A stretch of 64,000 bases of DNA from an uncultured Prevotellaceae bacterium. GTDB lineage: Bacteria > Bacteroidota > Bacteroidia > Bacteroidales > Bacteroidaceae. Below are positions 15,590-23,275 of the stretch, one piece after another. Below the pieces are notes generated by a model that ran no database searches, was not told where the DNA came from, and saw nothing but the letters and a program-made list of their open reading frames with translations. The stretch covers positions 1 to 64,000 of the forward strand of contig CAMVPA010000004.1 of assembly GCA_947169245.1 (NCBI GenBank). Direction: 5' to 3'. The position numbers and the translations under genes are program-made. Position 1 is the first letter of the stretch; every line of letters begins with the position of its first letter.

Positions 15590-16618
15590 ATGGCAAATGA
15601 ATTAGAGAAGAACAACGGTGAGATTATCATCTACCAGTCGGAGGATGGTAAGATAAGGATCGATGTCAGGTTGGAGGAGAAAACGGTATGGCTGACACAG
15701 GAACAGATTGCTCAACTGTACGGTAAGGGCAGAACAACGATAACAGAGCATATATCAAACATCTTCAAGGAGGGAGAATTGGAGAAAGAAAAGGTATGTC
15801 GGAAAATCCGACATACCACTCAGCATGGTGCAGTAGAAGGGAAAACACAGAATCAAGAAGTCACACTCTATAACCTTGATGTCATCATTTCCGTTGGCTA
15901 CCGTGTGAAGTCTATCGTGGGTACACGTTTCCGCCAGTGGGCCACGGAGCGACTGGCAGAATATATCATCAAGGGCTTCACGATGGACGATGAACGGCTG
16001 AAGAATCTTGGCGGTGGCGGCTACTGGAAGGAGCTCTTGGACCGCATCCGTGACATCCGTTCTTCCGAGAAGGTGATGTATAGGCAAGTGCTCGACCTCT
16101 ATGCAACGAGCGTTGACTACGACCCCCGCACAGAAACTTCTAAGTTGTTCTTCAAGATGGTGCAGAACAAGCTGCACTATGCTGCTCACGGGCATACGGC
16201 AGCAGAAGTAATATACGATAGGGCAGATGCCGAGAAACCTTTTATGGGATTGACCTCGTTCAAAGGAGAGCTGCCTTGTATTAACGACATCAAGATTGCC
16301 AAAAACTATCTGACAGCAGATGAACTGAAGATTCTGAACAATCTCGTTTCTGGATACTTCGACTTCGCAGAAACTCAGGCTCTTCGTCATCGTCCGATGT
16401 ATATGGAGGACTATGTGCGACAGTTGGACAATATCCTTTCTGCCAATGGCGAAGAGCTGCTGGTCGGTGCCGGTACCGTTTCCCATGAAGAAGCTATGGA
16501 TAAGGCGTTGGCGGAATACAGAAAGTTCCAAGTGAAGACGTTGTCGCCCGTAGAGCAGGCTTACTTGGAGTCAATCAAGATGATTGAGAATAAGGCCAAG
16601 AAAAGGGGAAATAGGTAA
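15590..16618 (+). CDS. RhuM family protein (virulence RhuM / COG3943)
   Basis: A 342-aa cytoplasmic protein with the RhuM signature: IIIYQSEDGKIRIDVRLEEKTVWLTQEQIAQLYGKGRTTITEHISNIFKEGEL at the start, then YNLDVIISVGYRVKSIVGTRFRQWAT. The WLTQEQIAQLYG...ITEHI segment looks like a helix-turn-helix. The C-terminal half (YRQVLDLYATSVDYDPRT...FFKMVQNKLHYAAHG) is typical of the family, including the ending VEQAYLESIKMIE. RhuM genes often sit in variable islands and near restriction or phage genes; their role is unsettled. No mobile genes are seen here, but a pseudogene and repeats lie within 3 kb. Confidence 0.9.
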   Translation: MANELEKNNGEIIIYQSEDGKIRIDVRLEEKTVWLTQEQIAQLYGKGRTTITEHISNIFKEGELEKEKVCRKIRHTTQHGAVEGKTQNQEVTLYNLDVIISVGYRVKSIVGTRFRQWATERLAEYIIKGFTMDDERLKNLGGGGYWKELLDRIRDIRSSEKVMYRQVLDLYATSVDYDPRTETSKLFFKMVQNKLHYAAHGHTAAEVIYDRADAEKPFMGLTSFKGELPCINDIKIAKNYLTADELKILNNLVSGYFDFAETQALRHRPMYMEDYVRQLDNILSANGEELLVGAGTVSHEEAMDKALAEYRKFQVKTLSPVEQAYLESIKMIENKAKKRGNR

Positions 16619-16625
16619 AAAGCCC

Positions 16626-17438
16626 ATGATAGATTTCATATATTCCACCGACTTCCTGGCGATGAATGCGCCTGAGTTGAGTGACACTTGTATGCACCTG
16701 CTCTGCACGGCTGGCGAGGGCAGCTTTGTGTTCAATGAGCGGTGCTATCATATCGTGAAGAACGATCTGGTGGTGATACCCTATCCTGCCCGTGTCAGCA
16801 ACATTGCGGCTCACGCTGATATGCAAGTGGAGTGGTTTGCCGCCGACTATAAGTTCCTGCAGAACCTGCTGCCATCCAACAACTACAGCATCGGTGGAAG
16901 TATCTCATTGAATCAGGATCCAGTCATCAAACTCACAGACGAGCAGGCCAGCCATCTGCTTGCCGACTTCCACAGACTCCGTGACCGCATGGGCGACCGC
17001 CATCTGCTTTTCGTCCACGAATTGATGGGAAGCCTCTGCCTGACTATGATGTATGACATCTTCGAGGCTCATGCCCAGCGTGATGCTTCTGACACCCACA
17101 GCGACCGCACGGCCTATATCGTGAAACAGCTAATGGCACTGCTCGCGACCGGCATCAGCCGCACAGAGCGCGACGTAAGTTATTATGCCGAGCGTCTGAA
17201 CGTGTCGCCCAAGTACCTCTCTGCCACCGTCAAGCGTGTGACGGGCCACAGCGTCACCTCTTACATCGACCGTCACACCGTGCCCATACTGAAAGACTAT
17301 CTGAATGACGAATGCCTGTCGCTCACCCAGATAGCCGAACGGATGAATTTCGCATCCCTCTCTTACTTCAGCCGCTACTGCACCAAGCACCTTGGCCAGT
17401 CACCCAGCGAGTACCGCCAGAGCCTTCAGCCGAAGTAA
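16626..17438 (+). CDS. AraC family transcriptional regulator
   Basis: A 270-aa regulator starting at the ATG at 16626 (MIDFIYSTDFLAM), 7 bases after rhuM. The upstream ORF portion in the track lies within rhuM and is discarded. The N-terminal half is cupin-like (GEGSFVFNERCYHIVKNDLVVIPYPARVSNIAAHADMQVEWFAADY). The C-terminal 100 residues are an HTH_18 domain: VSYYAERLNVSPKYLSATVKRVTGHSVTSYI and LSLTQIAERMNFASLSYFSRYCTKHLGQSPSEYR. The tight spacing suggests co-transcription with rhuM. The ligand and targets are unknown. Confidence 0.9.
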   Translation: MIDFIYSTDFLAMNAPELSDTCMHLLCTAGEGSFVFNERCYHIVKNDLVVIPYPARVSNIAAHADMQVEWFAADYKFLQNLLPSNNYSIGGSISLNQDPVIKLTDEQASHLLADFHRLRDRMGDRHLLFVHELMGSLCLTMMYDIFEAHAQRDASDTHSDRTAYIVKQLMALLATGISRTERDVSYYAERLNVSPKYLSATVKRVTGHSVTSYIDRHTVPILKDYLNDECLSLTQIAERMNFASLSYFSRYCTKHLGQSPSEYRQSLQPK

Positions 17439-17459
17439 AAGACAACTCATAAATCTCTC

Positions 17460-18177
17460 CTATTTCAGCAGTCTTTCTGGCAGTGTAGGCATAGCTCCGT
17501 TCTGGGTGCAGACGAAGGCAGAGACTTCGACGGCCTTCTTGTGGGCCTCCTGCACGGGCTTGCCGTTGATGATAGCAGCACAGAAAGAACCGGTGAAGGA
17601 ATCGCCAGCACCTACGGTGTCGGTCACCTCAACCTTCGGCGTATCCTGGAAGGAAGTAAGCCCGTCGTCGGTAAACACATACGAGCCATTCGTGCCACAA
17701 GTCAGAACGAGCATCTTCAGATGGTATTCGTTCAGGATTTTCTCACATGCGCTTCGCATGTCAAGTCCCTCATAGCCATACATGCGGTTGATGACCACCA
17801 ACTCCTCGTCATTTATCTTCAGGATGTTACAGCGCTTCAACGACTCTTCGATGACATCCTTGGTATAGAACTGTTGGCGAAGGTTGATATCGAATTTCTT
17901 CAGGCAGTCGGCGGGTGTGTCGTCCAGGAACTGACGGATGGTTGCCCAAGAGGTCATGAAGCGCTGAGCCAAAGAGCCGAAGCAGACGGCACGGCAGTTT
18001 TTGGCAATGGCAGCAATCTCTGGGGTATAGGGGATGTTGTCCCACGCCACGTTCTCTTTGATTTCATAAGCCGGAATGCCATCGCCCGTAAGCGTCACCT
18101 GTACTGTACCTCTTACCTTCGGGGAGTACGTTCCACAGGACTTCGCCGAGTCCTACTACATAACGTTTCTGATTCAT
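17460..18177 (-). pseudogene. Fructokinase (PfkB family) with internal deletion and frameshift
   Basis: An intact N-terminus is visible in another frame: MNQKRYVVGLGEVLWNVLPEGK from the ATG at 18177. After one extra base the reading continues in the track ORF's frame as GTVQVTLTGDGIPAYEIKENVAWDN and runs to the end, with the PfkB catalytic signature DTVGAGDSFTGSF and NILKINDEEL intact. From memory of Prevotella fructokinases, about 55-60 residues are missing at the junction (GGTAAG/AGGTACAG), including the substrate-binding GGAPAN segment. The frame is also shifted. The protein would have phosphorylated fructose; this copy should be inactive. It is preceded by a good promoter box. Confidence 0.88.
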
Positions 18178-18224
18178 TGTTTATGCGGTTTTAAGTTGTT
18201 TGATATACGTAAAGAAAGGACGCA

Positions 18225-18285
18225 AGAACCGTCCCCCGATTACTCGAGTGATCACAGAACCGTCCCTCGATTACTTTCAAAGGTA
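18225..18285 (-). promoter_or_regulatory. Promoter box and GAACCGTCCC-CGATTACT direct repeat
   Basis: On the minus strand TACCTTTG (18278-18285) is a -7 box for the broken fructokinase. Its leader holds two copies of AGAACCGTCCCcCGATTACT (18225-18244 and 18256-18275) around a GTGATCAC palindrome. Similar GGGGACGGTTCT motifs are often linked to REP-type transposases; none is in this window. Confidence 0.55.
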
Positions 18286-18293
18286 CGTGAAAG

Positions 18294-19850
18294 CTACATC
18301 AGCGGCGAAAGCATGCGGATAAGCGACTCGCAGAGGCGCACGAGGAAGCGGGGGCGGATGCGTTCAGACAGAGAAGAGAGCGCCACCGAGGAAGCTTCGT
18401 CGTCGATGAATATCTGCTTCATGCGCGTGGCCACCTCCTCGCCATACATGAAGATGTTGGCCTCGAAGTTGTTTTCGAACGAACGGAAGTCGACGTTCGC
18501 AGAGCCGCAGGTACAGACAGAGTCGTCGCAGACCATCAGCTTAGAGTGCAGGAAGCCGACCGTGTAGAGACTGACACTGATACCTGCCTGCTGGGCCTCA
18601 CGCAGATAGCTGCGGGCAGCCCACTCCACAAACCAGGAGTCGTTACGTATGGGCACCAACAGGCGCACGTCGACACCCGATGCCGCTGCCGTTTTCAGGG
18701 CAAAGAACACTGGTTCGGTGGGCAGGAAGTAGGGTGTTTCGATATAGACGTACTTCCTGGCACCCAGAATGATACGTACGTAGCCCTGCATAATCTCGGG
18801 CTGCGGCACGACAGGACTGCTGGTGACGGTCTGGAGCAAAGCAAACAACCCACCCCCAGCCCCTCCCGAACGGGAGGGGGGATTTAACGCCCCATCACCC
18901 TGTCTCTGCTCTTGAAGGAAGTCAGACTCCCCTCCCACACGGGAGGGGTCGGGGGTGGGTTTGGGAGATGGGTAGTAGTTCTTACCACTGACAAGTGAGC
19001 GGTCGACAAAGTACCAGTCTATCAGGAAGGCACGCTGCAGGGAGTAGACACCCGTACCACTGACGCGCACCATCGTGTCGCGCCAAGGCGCTCTCCTACT
19101 CTCCTTCTCTCCTTTTCTCCTTCCCTCCTTTACTCCTTTCACATATCGCTCTGCGATATTCATTCCTCCGATGTAGCCCACGCTGCCGTCGATGACAACG
19201 AGCTTGCGGTGGTTGCGGTAGTTCACCTTGCTGGTGAACGAGGGGAAGCGGACGGGCAGGAAGGGCGACACCTCAATGCCCTCCTCGCGCAGACGCTCGA
19301 AGAAGCGGTTCTTGACGCTCCAGCAGCCCACGTCGTCGTAGATGAGCCGCACCTCCACCCCACTCCGCGCCTTGGCTATCAGGGCATCGCTGACAAGACG
19401 TCCCAGCGGGTCGTCCTCGATGATGTACATGTCGATGTGGACGTGGTGACGAGCCTGGGCAATGTCGCGCAACAACGCTGGGAAGAACTGATAGCCGTCG
19501 GTCATCAGCTCCACGGCGCTGTCCTTGAACGGCAACGAGAAGCTCTCACCGATGAAGAGATCTATCAACGACTTGTGCTGCTCGGGCAGTCGCAAGTCCT
19601 GCTGTTCGACGAAACCCAGCATCGAGCGCTTCGACAACTGGTCGAGCTGTCGCTGACTGACGAGTCGCTCCCTGCGCGTGTTGACACCAAAGAACAGATA
19701 GAGCACAATGCCCGCCACGGGTACGAACCAGATGACCAGTGCCCACGCCATCGTCTTGGCCGGCTGGCGGTTGTCCATCACTACATGTACCACGACTATC
19801 GCAGCAATGATGTAGTAGAGGATGGCGAGTATGAGGTTCAGACTGGGCAT
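18294..19850 (-). CDS. cls: Cardiolipin synthase (phospholipase D family)
   Basis: A membrane enzyme that joins two phosphatidylglycerols to cardiolipin. Two N-terminal membrane helices (ILYYIIAAIVVVHVV and ALVIWFVPVAGIVLYLFFG) precede two HKD motifs, NHRKLVVIDGSVGYIGG near residue 215 and LHSKLMVCDDSVCTCGSAN near 440, as in bacterial ClsA. Two in-frame insertions sit between the catalytic halves: a lysine/arginine-rich patch (KGVKEGRRKGEKESRR, about 237-253) from GGAGAAAGG repeats, and about 38 residues (296-334) from repeat B1. Neither disturbs the catalytic motifs. It lies downstream of queE, separated by family E repeats. Confidence 0.9.
   Translation of the reverse strand: MPSLNLILAILYYIIAAIVVVHVVMDNRQPAKTMAWALVIWFVPVAGIVLYLFFGVNTRRERLVSQRQLDQLSKRSMLGFVEQQDLRLPEQHKSLIDLFIGESFSLPFKDSAVELMTDGYQFFPALLRDIAQARHHVHIDMYIIEDDPLGRLVSDALIAKARSGVEVRLIYDDVGCWSVKNRFFERLREEGIEVSPFLPVRFPSFTSKVNYRNHRKLVVIDGSVGYIGGMNIAERYVKGVKEGRRKGEKESRRAPWRDTMVRVSGTGVYSLQRAFLIDWYFVDRSLVSGKNYYPSPKPTPDPSRVGGESDFLQEQRQGDGALNPPSRSGGAGGGLFALLQTVTSSPVVPQPEIMQGYVRIILGARKYVYIETPYFLPTEPVFFALKTAAASGVDVRLLVPIRNDSWFVEWAARSYLREAQQAGISVSLYTVGFLHSKLMVCDDSVCTCGSANVDFRSFENNFEANIFMYGEEVATRMKQIFIDDEASSVALSSLSERIRPRFLVRLCESLIRMLSPLM
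18847..18962 (-). repeat. Intragenic palindromic repeat, family B (copy B1, in cls)
   Basis: About 115 bases. The arms AACCCACCCCCAGCCCCTCCCGAACGGGAGGGG and CCCCTCCCACACGGGAGGGG-GGGGGTGGGTT flank a spacer with CATCACCCTGTCTCTGCTCTTGAA. It is over 90% identical, by eye, to copy B2 in queE, and is read in the same frame. Confidence 0.9.
19091..19140 (-). repeat. GGAGTAAAGGAGGGAAGGAG repeat (family G, in cls)
   Basis: The minus strand reads as degenerate GGAGAAAGG/GGAGTAAAGG units and encodes KGVKEGRRKGEKESRR. Similar sequence ends rsmD (6897-6957). Confidence 0.6.
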
Positions 19851-19854
19851 TGTT

Positions 19855-19911
19855 TCTGGGTGGTGGGGTTGGGTGATGGGTGGTGGGTGATGGGTAGTTA
19901 GTGATGGGTGG
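19855..19911. repeat. GGGTGATGGGTGGTGGGTGATGGG repeat (family E)
   Basis: Degenerate copies of GGGTGATGGGT fill the whole gap between queE and cls. It matches the spacer at 6221-6275. Confidence 0.7.
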
Positions 19912-20634
19912 CTACTTGAAGCCTACGAGCTTGTGGGTCTGTAGCGAGAGGCGCCACTGGGGGTGGGCCTTGATGTAGTCGACACACCTATTTATTATAA
20001 GCGCGTTACGCTCGGCATCGCCCGTGTCGCAGGGTTGGAGGTAGAGCCTCCCCCCGGCCCCCTCCAACTGGAGGGGGAGCTGAGCCGTCTGTTGCGGCAC
20101 ATCCTCTTCCGTAGTAAACACCACCTTCAGTTCATCGGGCATTCTCCCCCTCCAGTTGGAGGGGGTTAGGGGGAGGCTCCCTTTCGGCGACACCGTCAGC
20201 CAGTCGAGGTTCTGGGGAGCGGGACGGGTGCCGTTGCTCTCCATCGCCACCTCAAAGCCGTGCTGGTGCAGCAGGTCGACGAATGTCTCGTCCACCTGGA
20301 GCGTGGGCTCGCCACCAGTGAGGACGACTAACCCACCCCCAGCCCCTCCCGAACGGGAGGGGAGATTTAACGTCCCATCACCCTGTCTCTGCTCTTGAAG
20401 GGATTCAGACTCCCCTCCCACACGGGAGGGGCTGGGGGTGGGTTGGAAGGCTTGCGTTCTGATTTCTGCAACAATCTCCTCGGCCGTCATCTCACGGTAC
20501 TCGTCGAAGTCAGTGTCGCAGAACGGACAGCGCAGGTTACAGCCCGCGAAGCGTACGAACACAGCCGCACGTCCCGTGTTGTAGCCCTCGCCCTGCAAGG
20601 AGTAGAAAATATCGTTAATGCGAAATACCTTCAT
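19912..20634 (-). CDS. queE: 7-carboxy-7-deazaguanine synthase
   Basis: A radical-SAM enzyme that converts 6-carboxytetrahydropterin to 7-carboxy-7-deazaguanine in queuosine synthesis. The start MKVFRINDIFYSLQGEGYNTGRAAVFVRFAGCNLRCPFCDTDF contains the CxxxCxxC cluster motif. VVLTGGEPTLQ and VAMESNGT follow. At 240 aa it is longer than the usual 180-210 because of three repeat-coded inserts: about 38 residues (63-101, copy B2), about 12 (151-163, GSLPLTPSNWRGR) and about 12 (184-196, QLPLQLEGAGGR). The conserved blocks on both sides of each insert remain. It lies 55 bases downstream of queD and works with it. Confidence 0.93.
   Translation of the reverse strand: MKVFRINDIFYSLQGEGYNTGRAAVFVRFAGCNLRCPFCDTDFDEYREMTAEEIVAEIRTQAFQPTPSPSRVGGESESLQEQRQGDGTLNLPSRSGGAGGGLVVLTGGEPTLQVDETFVDLLHQHGFEVAMESNGTRPAPQNLDWLTVSPKGSLPLTPSNWRGRMPDELKVVFTTEEDVPQQTAQLPLQLEGAGGRLYLQPCDTGDAERNALIINRCVDYIKAHPQWRLSLQTHKLVGFK
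20047..20180 (-). repeat. Two small inverted palindromes inside queE
   Basis: CCTCCCCCCGGCCCCCTCCAACTGGAGGGGGAG (20047-20082) and CTCCCCCTCCAGTTGGAGGGGGTTAGGGGGAGGCTCC (20144-20180) are each self-complementary and are also complementary to one another. The 60 bases between them encode the native segment DELKVVFTTEEDV. Confidence 0.7.
20330..20444 (-). repeat. Intragenic palindromic repeat, family B (copy B2, in queE)
   Basis: Same element as B1, 1.4 kb away in the neighbouring gene. Only about eight bases differ by eye. It encodes PTPSPSRVGGESESLQEQRQ and SGGAGGGL and lies between the QAF and VVLTGGEP segments of QueE. Confidence 0.9.
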
Positions 20635-20689
20635 AACGTCAGCAAACTATTCAGCAATAATAGCGGTAGCAAACTCTACACTCTACGTT

Positions 20690-21025
20690 CTACACTTCGT
20701 ACGTCGCCACGTTTCCCTCGCACTCCTGCACGGTGGCCTTGTAGCAGTGGGGCACACGCTCCACCACCCATCGGGCCAGGTTCTCGGCCGTGGGATTGAA
20801 GGGCAGCACGTCGTTCAGCACCTGATGGTCGAGAGGCTCCTTCACGAGTCGCTTAATCTCGCTGAAGTCGATGACCATGCCGTTGCGGTCGAGTTGCTCC
20901 GACTTGCAGTAGACGATGATAATCCAGTTATGACCGTGTACATGCGTACACTTACTCTCATAGTCGAGGTCGAGCCTGTGGCAGGCCGAAATCTCAATAC
21001 GTTTCTCAATGTAATACATAGACAT
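20690..21025 (-). CDS. queD: 6-carboxy-5,6,7,8-tetrahydropterin synthase
   Basis: A 111-aa member of the 6-pyruvoyl-tetrahydropterin synthase family that makes 6-carboxytetrahydropterin from dihydroneopterin triphosphate. Zinc-binding histidines are visible in SACHRLD and CTHVHGHNW, the latter also with the catalytic Cys; FSEIKRLVKEPLDHQVLND holds the catalytic Asp/His region and PTAENLARW is a family motif. It starts 8 bases after the dnaG stop and precedes queE, so dnaG-queD-queE is probably one transcript. queC is not in the window. Confidence 0.95.
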   Translation of the reverse strand: MSMYYIEKRIEISACHRLDLDYESKCTHVHGHNWIIIVYCKSEQLDRNGMVIDFSEIKRLVKEPLDHQVLNDVLPFNPTAENLARWVVERVPHCYKATVQECEGNVATYEV

Positions 21026-21033
21026 TTTACGTT

Positions 21034-23148
21034 TTAGACAATGATCTCGCGACCCAGCTTCTTGGCCAGTGCTTCGCAGAGCTCCTTGGTTTCCTTATGT
21101 TCTTGTAACAGTTGCATCATCTGTTCCTTACTCAGTCCGGGGGTGCGCAGTTCCTGGACGATAGTCTTCAGACGCACCTCGACCAGATTCAGACGGTAGG
21201 TCATCACCAGCTGTTCCACACGCTGGCGCAGTGACCCCTCACGCTCAGCCACAACGAAGCGGCCGCTCAGCTGGTGACGGTCGACGGACAGTTGTGTGGC
21301 CAGATGGCTCACCTCGATATCGGGGTGGTTGGTGAAGTAGCTCATGGTGTGGAAGCTCGCCTCGCCACTATGGGCGACAGCCTCTGCCAGTATCTGGTTG
21401 TAGAGCGGATTCGAGAACGTCAGCCCGTCCTGGCCCAGGTCGTAGTCAACGTACTGCGCCACGTTGAACGAGATGGTCTGCCCGTCCTCCGTCTCAATGT
21501 TGTCGTAGATAATCTCTTCGCCATGACGCACCACCTCACGGATGAGAAGGGTCTCGATGGAGTTGTTGGTGGAAATTCGGGGGGCGGGGGTTGCTCGAGG
21601 TTCGAGGTGCGAGGTTAGCTTATCGTCAGCGTTGAGCCCCGATTCCGCGCTATAACTATTCTCGTGCCCACGTACCTCCGTACCACCGTACTCCCGACTT
21701 TCACGAGCCCTCTCTTTCTCCTTCTCCTCCAAATCCTTACGGATATACCCGTTCATCGACTCCATAAGCGTCTGCTCCTTCAGTCCCAGACGGGCAGAGA
21801 GTTCAGTGAGATAGGTGGAACGCAGGATGGTGTCAGGGATGACCGCTATGCTGCGGACGATGCCGCTGATGCCTTCCGAGCGCTTCACGGGGTCGTTGAC
21901 GCCCTCCACCGTCAGCCGTGTCTTAAAGGCGATGAAGTCCTGCTGGTTCTCGTCGATATAGCGTCGCAGCTCCTCCGTCGAGTGCTTGCGTGCGAAGGAG
22001 TCGGGATCGTCGCCGTCGGGCAGTAGCAACACCTTGATGTTCATACCCTCCTGCAGCAGCATGTCCGTTCCGCGCATGGCAGCATGGATGCCGGCCTCGT
22101 CGCCGTCGTAGAGCAGTGTGATGTTCTGCGTGAACCGGCGCAGCATCTTGATCTGATAGATGGAGAGCGCCGTGCCCGAGTTGGCCACCACGTTCTCGAT
22201 GCCTGCCTGGTGCATGGCGATGACGTCGGTATAGCCCTCGACCATGAAGACGCGGTCTTCCTTCACGATAGCCTTCTTAGCCTGATAGATACCGTAGAGC
22301 TCGCGCTCCTTGTGGTAGATGTCAGAGTCGGGCGAGTTGACGTACTTCTGCGCCACACCCTTCGTCCGTGCATCCAGCACACGTCCGCCGAAGGCCACCA
22401 CCTTGCCTGATACGTTCAGCCAAGGGAAGATGGCACGACCGCTGTATCTGTCTACCAATCGAGGTGCGAGGTGCGAGGTGCGAGGTGCGAGGTCACCTTG
22501 CACGCCACTCGAATCGGCCTCCGAACTATTCTCGGACCTCGTACCTCGCACCTCGTACCTCGAACTATCTTCGTACCCCCGTTCGTAGCACAGTCCCGTC
22601 TTCACCAGGAACTCGGCCTTGTATCCTGCCTTCTGTGCCGCCTGTGCCAGTGCGTCGCGCTTCTGCGGCGCATAGCCCAACTGGAACTTCTCGATGATGT
22701 CGTCGCGGATGCCGCGGCTGCGGAAGTACTGTTTGCCGATAGCCAGACCGTCGGGGTCGTTCTTCAAGGTGTTGTGGAACCAGTCCTTGGCCCACTCGTT
22801 GACGATGAACATCGACTCGCGCTCGTTCTGCTCACGCCGCTCGTCGTCGGTCATCTCCTTCTCCAGAATCTCGATGTTGTACTTACGGGCCAGCCAGCGC
22901 AGGGCCTCGGGGTAGGTTATCTGCTCGTGCTCCATCAGGAAACCGGCTGGCGAGCCACCCTTGCCGCACACGAAGCAGTGACAGATATTCTTGGCTGGCG
23001 ACACCATGAACGATGGGTTGCGGTCGTCGTGGAACGGACACAAGCCCTTATAGTTCACGCCGCTCTTACGAAGCGTCACGAACTCGCCCACCACGTCGAC
23101 AATCTGCGCCGCGTCGAGAATCTTGTCTACTGTCGCCCTGTCAATCAT
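21034..23148 (-). CDS. dnaG: DNA primase with two in-frame repeat insertions
   Basis: The essential replication primase. I start at MIDRATVDKILDAAQIVDVVGEFV (23148), the usual N-terminus, not the track's 23187, which overlaps the promoter. The CHC2 zinc finger is CPFHDDRNPSF...CHCFVCGKGG. The Toprim core shows EGYTDVIAMHQAG, LLYDGDEAG and LPDGDDPDSF. The C-terminal helicase-binding region follows. Two stretches are foreign: about 36 residues (194-230, YEVRGTRSENSSEADSSGVQGDLAPR) between the zinc-finger/N-terminal core and VDRYSGRAIFPW, and about 38 residues (485-523, YGGTEVRGHENSYSAES...) in the linker before the helicase-binding domain. Both come from family A repeats and keep the frame. Confidence 0.95.
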   Translation of the reverse strand: MIDRATVDKILDAAQIVDVVGEFVTLRKSGVNYKGLCPFHDDRNPSFMVSPAKNICHCFVCGKGGSPAGFLMEHEQITYPEALRWLARKYNIEILEKEMTDDERREQNERESMFIVNEWAKDWFHNTLKNDPDGLAIGKQYFRSRGIRDDIIEKFQLGYAPQKRDALAQAAQKAGYKAEFLVKTGLCYERGYEDSSRYEVRGTRSENSSEADSSGVQGDLAPRTSHLAPRLVDRYSGRAIFPWLNVSGKVVAFGGRVLDARTKGVAQKYVNSPDSDIYHKERELYGIYQAKKAIVKEDRVFMVEGYTDVIAMHQAGIENVVANSGTALSIYQIKMLRRFTQNITLLYDGDEAGIHAAMRGTDMLLQEGMNIKVLLLPDGDDPDSFARKHSTEELRRYIDENQQDFIAFKTRLTVEGVNDPVKRSEGISGIVRSIAVIPDTILRSTYLTELSARLGLKEQTLMESMNGYIRKDLEEKEKERARESREYGGTEVRGHENSYSAESGLNADDKLTSHLEPRATPAPRISTNNSIETLLIREVVRHGEEIIYDNIETEDGQTISFNVAQYVDYDLGQDGLTFSNPLYNQILAEAVAHSGEASFHTMSYFTNHPDIEVSHLATQLSVDRHQLSGRFVVAEREGSLRQRVEQLVMTYRLNLVEVRLKTIVQELRTPGLSKEQMMQLLQEHKETKELCEALAKKLGREIIV
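21578..21693 (-). repeat. Intragenic palindromic repeat, family A (copy A2, in dnaG)
   Basis: A diverged copy. The arms contain TCGAGGTTCGAGGTGCGAGG and CCCACGTACCTCCGTACCACCGTA, and the core ends in CGCTATAACTATTCTCG, matching the CCGAACTATTCTCG end of the other copies. It encodes GHENSYSAESG. Confidence 0.65.
22459..22566 (-). repeat. Intragenic palindromic repeat, family A (copy A3, in dnaG)
   Basis: Four GAGGTGCGAG units, then CACCTTGCACGCCACTCGAATCGGCCTCCGAACTATTCTCG, then CCTCGTACCTCGCACCTCGTACCTCG complementary to the first arm. It encodes SENSSEADSSGVQGDLAPR in the primase. Confidence 0.9.
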
Positions 23149-23156
23149 TCTGGCAG

Positions 23157-23200
23157 CAAAAGTACAAAAAAAACTCCGAAGCGCCAAACGCTTCGGGGGA
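23157..23200 (-). promoter_or_regulatory. dnaG promoter abutting a minus-strand terminator
   Basis: On the minus strand CCGAAGCG TTTGG CGCTTCGG followed by AGTTTTTTTT is a complete rho-independent terminator (23166-23200). It should end a transcript from the remnant at 23276. Eight bases on lies TACTTTTG (23157-23164), the -7 box for dnaG. Confidence 0.75.
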
Positions 23201-23275
23201 TAACTTTCGAGATTGCTCCTAAAAGTAGTCAGCCCAAACGGTCACGGCAACCGTTTGAGCTGATTTTGCACGGAT

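Noticed and set aside
18225-18275. Insertion sequence end
   Set aside because: Only two short direct copies and no transposase; kept as a repeat.
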